From Planctomycetia bacterium (lineage in GTDB: Bacteria > Planctomycetota > Planctomycetia > Pirellulales > PNKZ01): DNA of 64,000 nucleotides. The stretch spans positions 1 through 64,000 of the forward strand of contig JAIOPP010000020.1 of the NCBI GenBank assembly GCA_021413845.1, given 5' to 3'. How positions within the stretch are numbered: the first letter of the stretch is position 1; each line of letters starts with the position of its first letter. The notes beneath the pieces were generated by a model that did not search any database, was not told the DNA's origin, and saw only the letters and a program-made list of their open reading frames with translations. The translations under genes and the position numbers were made by a program. This document shows, piece after piece, positions 9,751 to 18,929 of the stretch.

Positions 9751-12120
9751 ATGGTCGACTTCGGCCGCATCTTGCTCCGGCTCGCCGCAATTATTGCGGT
9801 CTGGGGTGCGGTTACCGAACTTTCGACCCGCTGGGCCACGGCCCAACAACCCCGCTTCGAGCTCTCGGCCGACGTCGCGCTCGACGAAGCCGATGCCGTC
9901 GTCCGCGGCCATCTCGAACGAGTCAAGCGGCTCATCGCCGATCGGCAATGGGACGAAACGATCGAAACCTTGCGACAAGTTTCCGATCAACGGGGCGACA
10001 AAGTCATCGCCGTTACGCCGGGCTTCTACGTTCGGATTCGCGACTTCTGTCATCGCCGCTTCGCTTCGATGCCGGCCGAAGCGCTGGCGATTTATCGAGG
10101 CCAAGTAGACGGCCAGGCGAAGCAGTGGTTCGAAGACGGAGCCGAACGCCGCGACGAAGCGGCCTTGCGGCGGATCGTCGATCAATTTTATTGCAGCAGC
10201 TACGGCGACGAGGCCCTCTGGCTGCTCGGCGAAATGGCGTTGGAGCGCGGCGACTACGGAGCGGCCCGCGGCTATTGGGAGCAGCTTATCGAAACGCCGC
10301 CGGCCGTCATCGTCGACGGTTCGTTTCAAGAGCTGCGTAAAGATCGGTCGCTCTCGAAAGAAGATCTCGCGCTCATCGATCGCTACTATCGGCGGCGCGA
10401 AAGCTTAAAGCAGTACGAGCTGCATGCCCGCCGCGTGGTCGATCCGGATCTGATTCGCTTGGCCGGGCTGTTGCGCGTACGCGGAATCGTCGGCCCCCGG
10501 CTGGCATTCCCGTCGGCGAAGCAGTCGCCGGCCGAGGTCTTCGCGCGACTCATTCTTACTTCGATTCTCGAAGGCTCCAGCGATTGGGCCGACGCGGGCC
10601 TGCGCGACTTCGCAACGGTCTACCCCGACGCGCGGGGGCGCATCGGCGGGCGCGAGGTGAATTTCGCGGAGGCTCTGACTGCGCTCGCGGCGGAGAGTCG
10701 CGAATGGCCGCGCGACGATCGCTCGACCGATTGGCGCACCTTCGGCGGCAACCCGGCCCGTAACCGCATGGCATCTACGGCGCTCGACATCGGTCGGGTG
10801 AAGTGGCGCGCGCCGCTGACGCCGATCGTCATCGCCGACACCGACGAACCAACGCGACGCGTAGCGGAAGATCGGCGCTCGGCGTTGAGTTACCATCCGA
10901 TCGTCGTCGGCGGGAAAGTATTCATCGGCACGCCGTGGCAAATTCTCGGCTACGATCTTCCCACCGGCCAGCCGGCTTGGGGGACCGACTACGCGGTTTA
11001 TCGCAGTGAAAACACGACGATGGACGGCGGCTTCACTTCCCGCTCGACGATCGGTACGCCCCGTTTCACGCTCACCGCACATCGCAATCGCCTCTTCGCG
11101 CGGATGGGCAACACCGTCACGTCGTCTTCGACGGAGAACCCAGGCCGATCCGGCGGAGGCTATCTAATTTGCCTCGACTTGAACGGAGAGGGAAAGCAAC
11201 TCTGGGGCACCCCGCAGTATGCGGAAGAGCGCTGGTCTTTCGAAGGGACGCCTCTGGCCGACGACGAGCATGTGTACGTCGCGATGCGCAAGGGGGGCGT
11301 CCGGCCGCAAGCTCATGTCGCGTGTCTCGATGCCGCGACCGGCGCGATGTTGTGGCGCAGATTGATCTGCTCGGCCGAAACCCCTGCGCAGGGGCAACGA
11401 GATGAAATCACGCACAATCTTCTGACGCTCGTCGGCGATCATGTTTACTACAACACGAATCTCGGCGCGGTGGCGGCGCTGTCGAAACACAACGGCGAAG
11501 TCCGCTGGGTCACGCTTTATCCTCGCGCCGTCGACAACGATCCGAATCGCAGTACCACGCATTTCCATCGCGATCTTACCCCGTGCGTCTACGATCGAGG
11601 GACGCTGTTCGTCGCTCCTTCGGATAGTCGGCATATCTTAGCGATCGACGCGACCTCCGGCTTGTTGCTTTGGGAGACGACTCTCGCCGGCGACGTGGTA
11701 CACATGCTCGGCACCGGCGGCGACTATCTCTTCGCCACCGGCGACCACATGTGGCGCATCAATATCTTGTCGGGAAAAGTGGCGCATGAATGGCCCGAGG
11801 TTTCTCCCAAGGGCTACGGCCGGGGAGCACTCATACACGACCAAGCGATCTGGCCGACGCGCACGAAGCTCGAAGTCTTTTCGTTGAAAGCGATGGAACC
11901 TCTGCGCGAGATCGAACTCTCGACGCGCGATGCAACCGGCGGCAATCTCGTGCCCGCCGGCGACTACCTACTCATCGCCGGCGCAACCGAACTGGTTGCC
12001 TTCGATCGACACGGCGGCGTCCGAACGAAGTCGGACGATGCCGGAAGTTTCGTTCCCGAGCCGGTCTTAGGCGATCCCGATACCCGACCTCCCGCGACTT
12101 TCAAGCGAGTCATCGAATGA
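9751..12120 (+). CDS. exported PQQ-like beta-propeller protein
   Basis: Large protein of 789 residues. A signal peptide (hydrophobic LLRLAAIIAVWGAVTEL, then AQQ) is followed by an alpha-helical TPR-like part to about residue 320 with WDETIETLRQVSD-type helices. The rest is a beta-propeller of PQQ/PQQ-like repeats, visible in recurring motifs such as LDAATGAMLWRR, LSKHNGEVRWVT and IDATSGLLLWETTL. Such propellers bind proteins or polymers; the enzyme-type PQQ ligands are not evident. I start at 9751 because it gives the signal peptide. Its stop overlaps the MoxR start by ATGA, so it belongs to the MoxR operon. Confidence 0.85.
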   Translation: MVDFGRILLRLAAIIAVWGAVTELSTRWATAQQPRFELSADVALDEADAVVRGHLERVKRLIADRQWDETIETLRQVSDQRGDKVIAVTPGFYVRIRDFCHRRFASMPAEALAIYRGQVDGQAKQWFEDGAERRDEAALRRIVDQFYCSSYGDEALWLLGEMALERGDYGAARGYWEQLIETPPAVIVDGSFQELRKDRSLSKEDLALIDRYYRRRESLKQYELHARRVVDPDLIRLAGLLRVRGIVGPRLAFPSAKQSPAEVFARLILTSILEGSSDWADAGLRDFATVYPDARGRIGGREVNFAEALTALAAESREWPRDDRSTDWRTFGGNPARNRMASTALDIGRVKWRAPLTPIVIADTDEPTRRVAEDRRSALSYHPIVVGGKVFIGTPWQILGYDLPTGQPAWGTDYAVYRSENTTMDGGFTSRSTIGTPRFTLTAHRNRLFARMGNTVTSSSTENPGRSGGGYLICLDLNGEGKQLWGTPQYAEERWSFEGTPLADDEHVYVAMRKGGVRPQAHVACLDAATGAMLWRRLICSAETPAQGQRDEITHNLLTLVGDHVYYNTNLGAVAALSKHNGEVRWVTLYPRAVDNDPNRSTTHFHRDLTPCVYDRGTLFVAPSDSRHILAIDATSGLLLWETTLAGDVVHMLGTGGDYLFATGDHMWRINILSGKVAHEWPEVSPKGYGRGALIHDQAIWPTRTKLEVFSLKAMEPLREIELSTRDATGGNLVPAGDYLLIAGATELVAFDRHGGVRTKSDDAGSFVPEPVLGDPDTRPPATFKRVIE

Positions 12121-13175
12121 CGCTCCCCGAAGACGACGTGCAGGCGATTCACAAACTGAACCAGGCGTATCGCCGGATTTCGGATCAGCTGCAGAAAGTG
12201 ATCGTCGGCCAGCACCAAGTAATCGAAGAGTTGCTGATCGCGATGTTCGCGCGCGGCCATTGCTTGCTGGTCGGAGTTCCCGGCTTGGCGAAAACGCTTC
12301 TCATTCGCACTCTCGCCGACACGCTCACGCTGAAGTTCAGCCGCGTGCAATTCACTCCCGACTTGATGCCCGCCGACATTACCGGCACCGAAGTGATTCA
12401 AGAAGACAAACTTTCCGGCACGCGCGAGTTTAAGTTTCTTCCCGGACCGATCTTCGGCAACGTGATTCTCGCCGACGAAATCAACCGGACGCCGCCGAAG
12501 ACCCAAGCTGCGCTTCTCGAAGCGATGCAAGAACATCAAGTGACGGTCGGCGGCCGACGCTACAAGCTCGATCCGCCGTTCTTCGTCCTCGCGACGCAGA
12601 ACCCGATCGAGCAAGAAGGGACGTATCCGCTTCCGGAAGCGCAGCTCGATCGGTTCATGTTCAACACCTACGTCGACTATCCGGAAGAAGACGAAGAGCT
12701 CGAAATCATCAAGCGCACGACGACCGATACGCGTGTGGAGCTCACGCCGACGCTCGACGGAGAAGAAATCTTGGCGCTGCAGCAGATCGTGCGCCGCGTT
12801 CCTGCTCCCGAGCATGTGATGCGCTACGCGATGCAGTTCACGCGGCTCACGCGCAAAGAAAAAGGAGAAGTCCCGCAATTCGTGCGCGACTACGTGAGTT
12901 GGGGCGCCGGCCCGCGTGCGAGCCAGTATCTCGTGCTCGGCGCCAAAGCCCGCGCCGCTTTGCATGGCCGCTATGCCGCGACTTGCGACGACGTTCGCGC
13001 CGTTGCCCTTCCCGTGTTGCGGCATCGCATCATGACCAACTTCAACGCCGAAGCGGAAGGACTCCGCCCGGACGACATCGTGCAGCGACTTATCGACGTC
13101 ATTCCTTCGACCGACGACGGCGCGTTTACTCGTGGAAAACTACCGCAAATATTTGGATCCTCGGACGCTCGCTAA
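12117..13175 (+). CDS. MoxR family AAA+ ATPase
   Basis: Chaperone-like AAA+ ATPase of 352 residues. Walker A is GVPGLAKT, Walker B is NVILADEINR, and a sensor region ATQNPIEQEGTYPLPEAQLD follows, with the usual RASQYLVLGAKARAAL near the C-terminal lid. MoxR proteins act with VWA proteins in assembly or activation of enzymes and envelope complexes. It overlaps the propeller gene by four bases and the DUF58 gene by 44 bases, which indicates tight co-translation. The true start at 12117 is clear because upstream sequence in this frame belongs to the propeller gene's shadow. Confidence 0.95.
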   Translation: MTLPEDDVQAIHKLNQAYRRISDQLQKVIVGQHQVIEELLIAMFARGHCLLVGVPGLAKTLLIRTLADTLTLKFSRVQFTPDLMPADITGTEVIQEDKLSGTREFKFLPGPIFGNVILADEINRTPPKTQAALLEAMQEHQVTVGGRRYKLDPPFFVLATQNPIEQEGTYPLPEAQLDRFMFNTYVDYPEEDEELEIIKRTTTDTRVELTPTLDGEEILALQQIVRRVPAPEHVMRYAMQFTRLTRKEKGEVPQFVRDYVSWGAGPRASQYLVLGAKARAALHGRYAATCDDVRAVALPVLRHRIMTNFNAEAEGLRPDDIVQRLIDVIPSTDDGAFTRGKLPQIFGSSDAR

Positions 13176-14034
13176 GCTGCAAGGCTTGGAGTTGCGGGCC
13201 CGTTCGATCGTGGAAGGCTACGTGACGGGCGTGCATCGCAGCCCGTACCACGGCTTCTCCGTCGAATTCGCGGAACATCGCGAATACGTTCCGGGCGACG
13301 ACCTGCGCTATGTCGATTGGAAGGCGTTCGGCAAGACCGACCGCATTTATCTCAAGCAGTACGAAGAAGAAACGAATCTCGTTTGCTATCTCTTGCTCGA
13401 TGTCAGCGAGAGCATGACTTATAAGAGCGACGACGCGCCGATGTCGAAGCTCGACTATGCCCGGTGCGTTGCGGCGTCGTTGACGTATCTCGTCTTGCAG
13501 CAACAAGACGGCGTCGGGCTCACGACGTTCGATCGCGAAGTGCGTGCGCTGATCCGGCCGAGCAGCCATCCGACGCATCTCAAGCAAATGCTGCACGCGA
13601 TGGAGATCGCGCCGTCGACTCATAAGACGACGCTGGGCCCGATCTTTCACGAGCTTGCCGAGCGTTACAAGAAGCGCGGCGTCGTCGTCGTGTTGAGCGA
13701 CCTGTTCGACGACGTCAATTCGTTGCTCGCGGGACTCAAGCACTTTCGCCATCGTCGGCACGAAGTGATTTTGATGCACGTTCTCGATCCGGCCGAGCTC
13801 GACTTCCCGTTTCGCAATATGACGATGTTCAAAGGGCTCGAAGGCTTGCCGGAACTCCTCGTCGACCCGCTGAGCTTGCGCAAAGCATACCTCGCCGAAT
13901 TCGATGCTTTTACGAAAGCCGTTCGCAACGGCTGCCACGCGCGCAACATCGACTATCTTCAACTTCGAACCGACCAACCGCTCGATCTCGCGCTCAGTAA
14001 GTACCTCGCCAACCGCATGAATCGAATCAAGTAA
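13132..14034 (+). CDS. DUF58 (VWA-like) protein
   Basis: Protein of 300 residues that starts at GTG 13132, inside the MoxR gene. The DUF58 signature is seen in HRSPYHGFSVEFAEHREYVP followed by GDDLRYVDWKAFGKTD. A VWA-type MIDAS (DVSESM) begins a Rossmann-like domain at about residue 85. DUF58 proteins are the standard companions of MoxR ATPases. The 44-base overlap with moxR, if the GTG is right, is unusual; the next in-frame candidate starts would remove the conserved N-terminal YLDPRTLAKLQGLELRAR. Confidence 0.92.
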   Translation: MENYRKYLDPRTLAKLQGLELRARSIVEGYVTGVHRSPYHGFSVEFAEHREYVPGDDLRYVDWKAFGKTDRIYLKQYEEETNLVCYLLLDVSESMTYKSDDAPMSKLDYARCVAASLTYLVLQQQDGVGLTTFDREVRALIRPSSHPTHLKQMLHAMEIAPSTHKTTLGPIFHELAERYKKRGVVVVLSDLFDDVNSLLAGLKHFRHRRHEVILMHVLDPAELDFPFRNMTMFKGLEGLPELLVDPLSLRKAYLAEFDAFTKAVRNGCHARNIDYLQLRTDQPLDLALSKYLANRMNRIK

Positions 14035-14047
14035 TCGCCTTCGCTTT

Positions 14048-16465
14048 ATGATCACGGACTTATTCTCCTCGGGAATCACACCGCTCTTGGCCTTCGTCGC
14101 CAACCCGCTGATGCTGGGTTGGTTGGCGGCTGCCAGCGCGCCGTTGATCATCCATCTATTGAATAAGCGGAAGTATCGCGAAGCCCCTTGGGCAGCCATG
14201 CAATACTTGATGGCGGCGATCAAGAAGAATTCGCGCCGGCTGCAACTCGAGCAATGGCTGCTGCTGGCCGTGCGAACGTTGCTGATTCTGCTCGTCGTCG
14301 TCGCGGCAGCCGAACCGGGCTTTCGCAGTGCGGGCATGTTGGTCTCGTCCGGCGAGCGCGTGCATCGCGTGATCGTCGTCGACGGCTCGTTCTCGATGAA
14401 CTACAAGCCGACCGGTGAGCGCAGCTATTTCGAGCAAGCAAAGCAACTCGCCGAGCGGATCGTCGACCGCGGGCGTGAAGGAGACGGCTACAGTCTCGTG
14501 GTGCTCGGCACGCCGTCGCGCACCGTCGTCGCTACCCCTCTATTCCGCAAGGAAGACGTTCGCGCGATCATCTCCGACATCGTGCAACCAGACGGCGCCG
14601 GCAACCTAACGCAATGCCTCAACGAGCTCGATCGACTACTCGCCAAGGGGCGTGAGTCGCACCCGCAGATCAAGCGCCGCGAAGTTTACTTCATCACCGA
14701 CCTCGGCAAGCAAACGTGGGATCCGGCGGGCAACGAGCGATCGACCGATGCCATCGCGGAGTTTCGCACGCGTTGCGAGCGCTGGGGGGCGGAAACCGCG
14801 GCGGCCGTGATCGACGTCGGCCTCAACGATGCCGAAAATGCCGCGATCGTCGACTTCACGAGCGACGAGCCGTATGCCGTGGTCGGCCTGCCGTCGACGC
14901 TGCGTGCGGTCGTGAAGAATTTCGGCCGTTCTCCGCGGCAAGGGATCACGGCCATGCTGCATCTAGACGGCCGTAAGGTGGAAGAGAAACTGCTCAATGT
15001 CGAAGCCGGCGGCGAGACGACCGTGGTCTTCGACTTCCCGGCTTCTAATCCCGCGCGTGAACCCGGCAGCCGAGTCTACGAAGTCGAGATCTCTTCCGAC
15101 CGGCTGGAGATCGACAACCATCGCCGGCTCGTCTTGGAAACCAAGCCGCAACTACGCGTGCTTCTGTTGCACGAACCCGTCGTGTCGGACGAAGAAACGT
15201 ATGGACTCGAAAACTTAGAGACGGCCCTGCGATTGAAGCCGGGGGCGGAATCCGTCGCCGCATCTCCCGTGCGTGTCGATGTCGAAACCGACGACATTCT
15301 CCAGCGCCGAGAAATCGGCGAATACGATTGCGTTTTCCTCGTCGACTTGAAGCGGCTCGCCCCGGCTAGCGCAAGAATCCTTTACTCCTACGTGCGCGAA
15401 GGGGGCGGGCTCGTCACTTGGCTCGGCCCTCGTGCCGATGCTAAGAGTTACAACGATCTCCTTGCATCGGGCCCGGAGCGCATCTTACCTGCCAAGCTCG
15501 GGCCGATCGTCGCCGAGCCGCAATATAAACTCAATCCACTCAAGTACGCGCATCCGCTGATGGCCGAATTTCGCGGCCAAGACCAAGGCAACTTGCTGAA
15601 CACGCCGGTCTATAAATACTATCGTCTCGACGACGCCGGCAATCCGTTGACGCTCCGTGCCTTGGAATTCCTCAACAATGCGAAAGACCCGCTGATTGTG
15701 AGCGAACCGATCGGCGCAGGGCGATCGTTGATGGTCGCCGTGGCGCCTGTCGCGTCTTGGACGACGATGCCGCTGAGTCCCGGCTTCGTGCCGATCGTGC
15801 AAGAGTTGTTGGCGTATGCGTGCAGCGGACGGACTTCGCGCACGTTGCGCACCGTCGGCGAACCGCTTACCGGGTCGCTCCGTCGCACGACCGCTTCGGC
15901 GAAAGTCACGGTCTTGCCGCCGGCCGCCGATGAGGACCTATCGAGCGACGCGGCACGCTTGCCGGAGACGAAACCGGCCGCCGCGCCAACTCCGACGGCG
16001 ACGGCAACTGCCGATAAGGCGAACGCGAAGCCCACCGCTACCGCCGACGGCGAAAGAGATCGCACCATTTCGACCGCCGCGCGACGCCCTTCTTCGAACG
16101 GCATCGCCGCCGAAATCGTTTCGCAAGGTGAGTTCTTCCGCTGGACGTTTGCCGATACTTCGCAGAGCGGCATCTACACGGTTCGCATCAGCGGTTCGAC
16201 GGACTCGGTCGAACGCTATGCGGTCAACGTCGACGCGCGCGAAAGCGATCCGGCGAAGATGGCCCCCAATCGCTTGACCGATCAACCTTGGTCGGGCATC
16301 CGCTTCTCGTACGACACCGAGTTGCAAGACTTCGCCGAGCCGACGCAAACATTCGTCGCCTCGGTCGACGAGAATCCGATTCATCGCTGGTTGCTCATGA
16401 CGGCGCTGGCCGCGGCGATTGCCGAAACATGGCTCGCCGGTCGGATGGGGAGGCGCCGAATATGA
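14048..16465 (+). CDS. BatA-type membrane VWA protein
   Basis: Protein of 805 residues anchored by an N-terminal aerotolerance-regulator (BatA N-terminal) region: a helix near residues 18-38, the motif LLNKRKYREAPWAAMQYL, and a second helix LLLAVRTLLILLVVVAA. A VWA domain follows with MIDAS DGSFS, then a long extracytoplasmic part with a glutamine-amidotransferase-like segment, a low-complexity Ala/Thr/Pro linker, and a final membrane helix (WLLMTALAAAIAETWLAG). It is encoded 13 bases after the DUF58 gene and overlaps the next gene by ATGA. It probably presents a VWA domain in the envelope that works with the MoxR ATPase. Confidence 0.88.
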   Translation: MITDLFSSGITPLLAFVANPLMLGWLAAASAPLIIHLLNKRKYREAPWAAMQYLMAAIKKNSRRLQLEQWLLLAVRTLLILLVVVAAAEPGFRSAGMLVSSGERVHRVIVVDGSFSMNYKPTGERSYFEQAKQLAERIVDRGREGDGYSLVVLGTPSRTVVATPLFRKEDVRAIISDIVQPDGAGNLTQCLNELDRLLAKGRESHPQIKRREVYFITDLGKQTWDPAGNERSTDAIAEFRTRCERWGAETAAAVIDVGLNDAENAAIVDFTSDEPYAVVGLPSTLRAVVKNFGRSPRQGITAMLHLDGRKVEEKLLNVEAGGETTVVFDFPASNPAREPGSRVYEVEISSDRLEIDNHRRLVLETKPQLRVLLLHEPVVSDEETYGLENLETALRLKPGAESVAASPVRVDVETDDILQRREIGEYDCVFLVDLKRLAPASARILYSYVREGGGLVTWLGPRADAKSYNDLLASGPERILPAKLGPIVAEPQYKLNPLKYAHPLMAEFRGQDQGNLLNTPVYKYYRLDDAGNPLTLRALEFLNNAKDPLIVSEPIGAGRSLMVAVAPVASWTTMPLSPGFVPIVQELLAYACSGRTSRTLRTVGEPLTGSLRRTTASAKVTVLPPAADEDLSSDAARLPETKPAAAPTPTATATADKANAKPTATADGERDRTISTAARRPSSNGIAAEIVSQGEFFRWTFADTSQSGIYTVRISGSTDSVERYAVNVDARESDPAKMAPNRLTDQPWSGIRFSYDTELQDFAEPTQTFVASVDENPIHRWLLMTALAAAIAETWLAGRMGRRRI

Positions 16466-18906
16466 ACTTCGAGTGCCCGCTCTGGTTGCAGCAACTCGTC
16501 GGAATCTCGTCAGGCGCGGGAAACGAATCCGTATTAGCACGATTGGAATTGCTTCGCCCGCTCGGGTCGACGTTCACGCTGCTGATCGCCGCCGGGGCGG
16601 CGGCGGTCGTGTTTTATTGCTATTTCCAAGCGAAGGAAGCATCGCGCCCGTATCGTATTTTGCTCGCCGCGCTGCGGTTGTCGATCGTGGCGATCCTGAT
16701 CGCAATGATCGGCGAGCTCAGCATCACGCTCAAGCGGGCCGGACTGCCGAGCGTCGTCGTGCTGGTCGACGATTCCGAAAGCATGAACATTGTCGACCGC
16801 TACGCCGACGAGGCTTTCGCAAAGAAGCTGGCCGGTCGCATCGCGCGCTACCGCGAAAGTCGCCCATCGAGTCCCTCTGCGGCATCTGCCGGCGCAGCGC
16901 TCGGCGGCTCGTCGCGCCTCGATGCCGTTCGCGCGTTGCTCTTGGAAAACGAGGCGTCGTTCTTGCAGCGACTCGCGGATCGCAATTACCATTTGCGCGT
17001 GTTCGCCGTTTCCGATGCGGCTCATCAACTGCCGCTCGATGCCGGCGCACTCCGAAAAGCGCTCGAAGAAATGCAAGCCGGCGGCAAGACCACGCGACTC
17101 GGCGACGGGCTTCGCACGGCGCTCGAAGAGTTGCGAGGCCAACCGATCGCGGCAGTCGTGCTCTTTTCCGACGGTGTGAACACGGCCGGAGCCGACCTCG
17201 CCGAAACGGCTGCAACCGCCGCCGAACGAAACGTCGCTCTTCTCACGGTCGGGCTCGGCGAGACGAAGAAATCGGTCGACGTCGAACTCGCCGACTTAAA
17301 GACTCGCGAATACGTGATGGTCAACGATCTCGTCAGCTTCGATTTCACGCTCACCGGCCGAGGTAGCTCAGGAAAATCGGTCGACGTGACCTTGCGCGAA
17401 GCAGGCGACCCGACGACGCTCACGACCAAGACGGTTCGACTCGGCGAAGACGACGTCGGCCAAGCAGTGCGACTGACGCATCGTCCGACGAAGACCGGCA
17501 CGTTTCGCTTTATCGTCGAAGCGAAGCCGCTCGAAGGAGAAGCTTCGGCCGATGACAACCGTCTGGAAGCGACGATCGAAGTCCGCACCGACAAGGTCGA
17601 AGTATTGCTCGTGCAGTCGTATCCGAACTTCGAGTACCGGTATTTGAAACACATGCTCGGCCGCGACGAGACCGTGCATCTGACGTCGGTACTGCAAGAG
17701 GCCGATCAAGACTACCCACGAATCGACGCGAACGTGACGACGATCTTTCCAGTCACGCTCGACGAGTTGCTGAAGTACGATGTCGTCGTGTTCGGCGACG
17801 TCGATCCCGAATTTCTCGGCGCATCGGCTCTGGCTCACTTGCGTGATTTCGTTTTGGAGAAAGGCCGGGGCGTGATCTTCGCCGCCGGACCGCGCTACAT
17901 GCCGATGTCGTATCGCGGCACGGTATTGGCCGATCTATTGCCGATCGATTGGAATAAGACCTCTCTCCCGACACCGGAATCGCTCAGCAAGAAAGGGACG
18001 CTCGCTCGGCTCACGCCCGAGGCATACGAAGAGCCGATCTTCCAACTCGACGATACGAGCGAGCGGTCCAAGAGCGTCTGGACGACCCTTGCACCCATCT
18101 ATTGGATGCTCGAAACCGAGAAACGGAAATCGGCTCAAACGATGCTCGAAGCGACCGAAGGAAAATCGCGCGACGGCAATCCGCTGCCGCTCGTTCTTTT
18201 CCAACGTGCAGGCCGGGGCATGGTGTTGTTTCACACGACCGATGAAACCTGGCGGTGGCGCTGGCGCGTCGGCGATCTTTACTTCGCCCGTTATTGGGTG
18301 CAAGCGCTGCGTCAATTAGCCCTGGCGAAAGGGAGCGGTCGGCTCGCGACGCTCCGTGTCGGCAAAGATGAATACGAAGTCGGCAAGCCGGTGGCGTTGG
18401 AGATCCGCTTCCAAGACGAACGCCTCGTGCCGAGCGACGGCAACGTGAACGTCGTCATCGAGAGCGAAGGCCGGCCTGACCAAACCGTGAAGCTCACGCA
18501 ACGCCGCAACCTGCGCAACCTGTTCGAAGCTAGCGTGACGGGCATGGCGGAAGGAAAGTATCGCGCTCGCTTCTCAGGCGCGCTCAATACCGCCGCCGGC
18601 CTTGATGCCCGATCGACGTCGCCGCCGGTTCCGACGGACGATTTCACCGTGGCCTCGTTGCGTGCCGAGACGATGCCGATCGAAGCCGATCACGCATACC
18701 TAATCGCCGGTGCGGCGGCGGGCAAAGGGGCGTTTTTCCGTTACGACGATGCCGACAGGCTCTTCGATCGCTTACCGCGCGGAAGGTTGCTACCGACGGA
18801 ACCGCTGCCGCCGGTAGCGCTCTGGAATAAGTGGTTCGCTCTGCTGCTGTTCGTCGCCCTCGCGGTGGGCGAATGGCTGCTGCGCAAACGTCAGGGAATG
18901 ATATAA
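16462..18906 (+). CDS. second membrane VWA protein
   Basis: Protein of 814 residues with two N-terminal helices (FTLLIAAGAAAVVFYCYF and LRLSIVAILIAMIGEL). It continues with a VWA domain whose MIDAS is DDSES, an immunoglobulin-like middle, and a glutamine-amidotransferase-like domain (VVVFGDVDPEFLGASALAHL and GVIFAAGPRYMP). A C-terminal helix (FALLLFVALAVGEWLL) ends it. The layout parallels the preceding protein without being a close copy, so the two may form a pair in the membrane. The start at 16462 overlaps the previous stop (ATGA). Confidence 0.87.
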   Translation: MNFECPLWLQQLVGISSGAGNESVLARLELLRPLGSTFTLLIAAGAAAVVFYCYFQAKEASRPYRILLAALRLSIVAILIAMIGELSITLKRAGLPSVVVLVDDSESMNIVDRYADEAFAKKLAGRIARYRESRPSSPSAASAGAALGGSSRLDAVRALLLENEASFLQRLADRNYHLRVFAVSDAAHQLPLDAGALRKALEEMQAGGKTTRLGDGLRTALEELRGQPIAAVVLFSDGVNTAGADLAETAATAAERNVALLTVGLGETKKSVDVELADLKTREYVMVNDLVSFDFTLTGRGSSGKSVDVTLREAGDPTTLTTKTVRLGEDDVGQAVRLTHRPTKTGTFRFIVEAKPLEGEASADDNRLEATIEVRTDKVEVLLVQSYPNFEYRYLKHMLGRDETVHLTSVLQEADQDYPRIDANVTTIFPVTLDELLKYDVVVFGDVDPEFLGASALAHLRDFVLEKGRGVIFAAGPRYMPMSYRGTVLADLLPIDWNKTSLPTPESLSKKGTLARLTPEAYEEPIFQLDDTSERSKSVWTTLAPIYWMLETEKRKSAQTMLEATEGKSRDGNPLPLVLFQRAGRGMVLFHTTDETWRWRWRVGDLYFARYWVQALRQLALAKGSGRLATLRVGKDEYEVGKPVALEIRFQDERLVPSDGNVNVVIESEGRPDQTVKLTQRRNLRNLFEASVTGMAEGKYRARFSGALNTAAGLDARSTSPPVPTDDFTVASLRAETMPIEADHAYLIAGAAAGKGAFFRYDDADRLFDRLPRGRLLPTEPLPPVALWNKWFALLLFVALAVGEWLLRKRQGMI

Positions 18907-18929
18907 TCGGGGTCAAGGAGTGACGGGCC

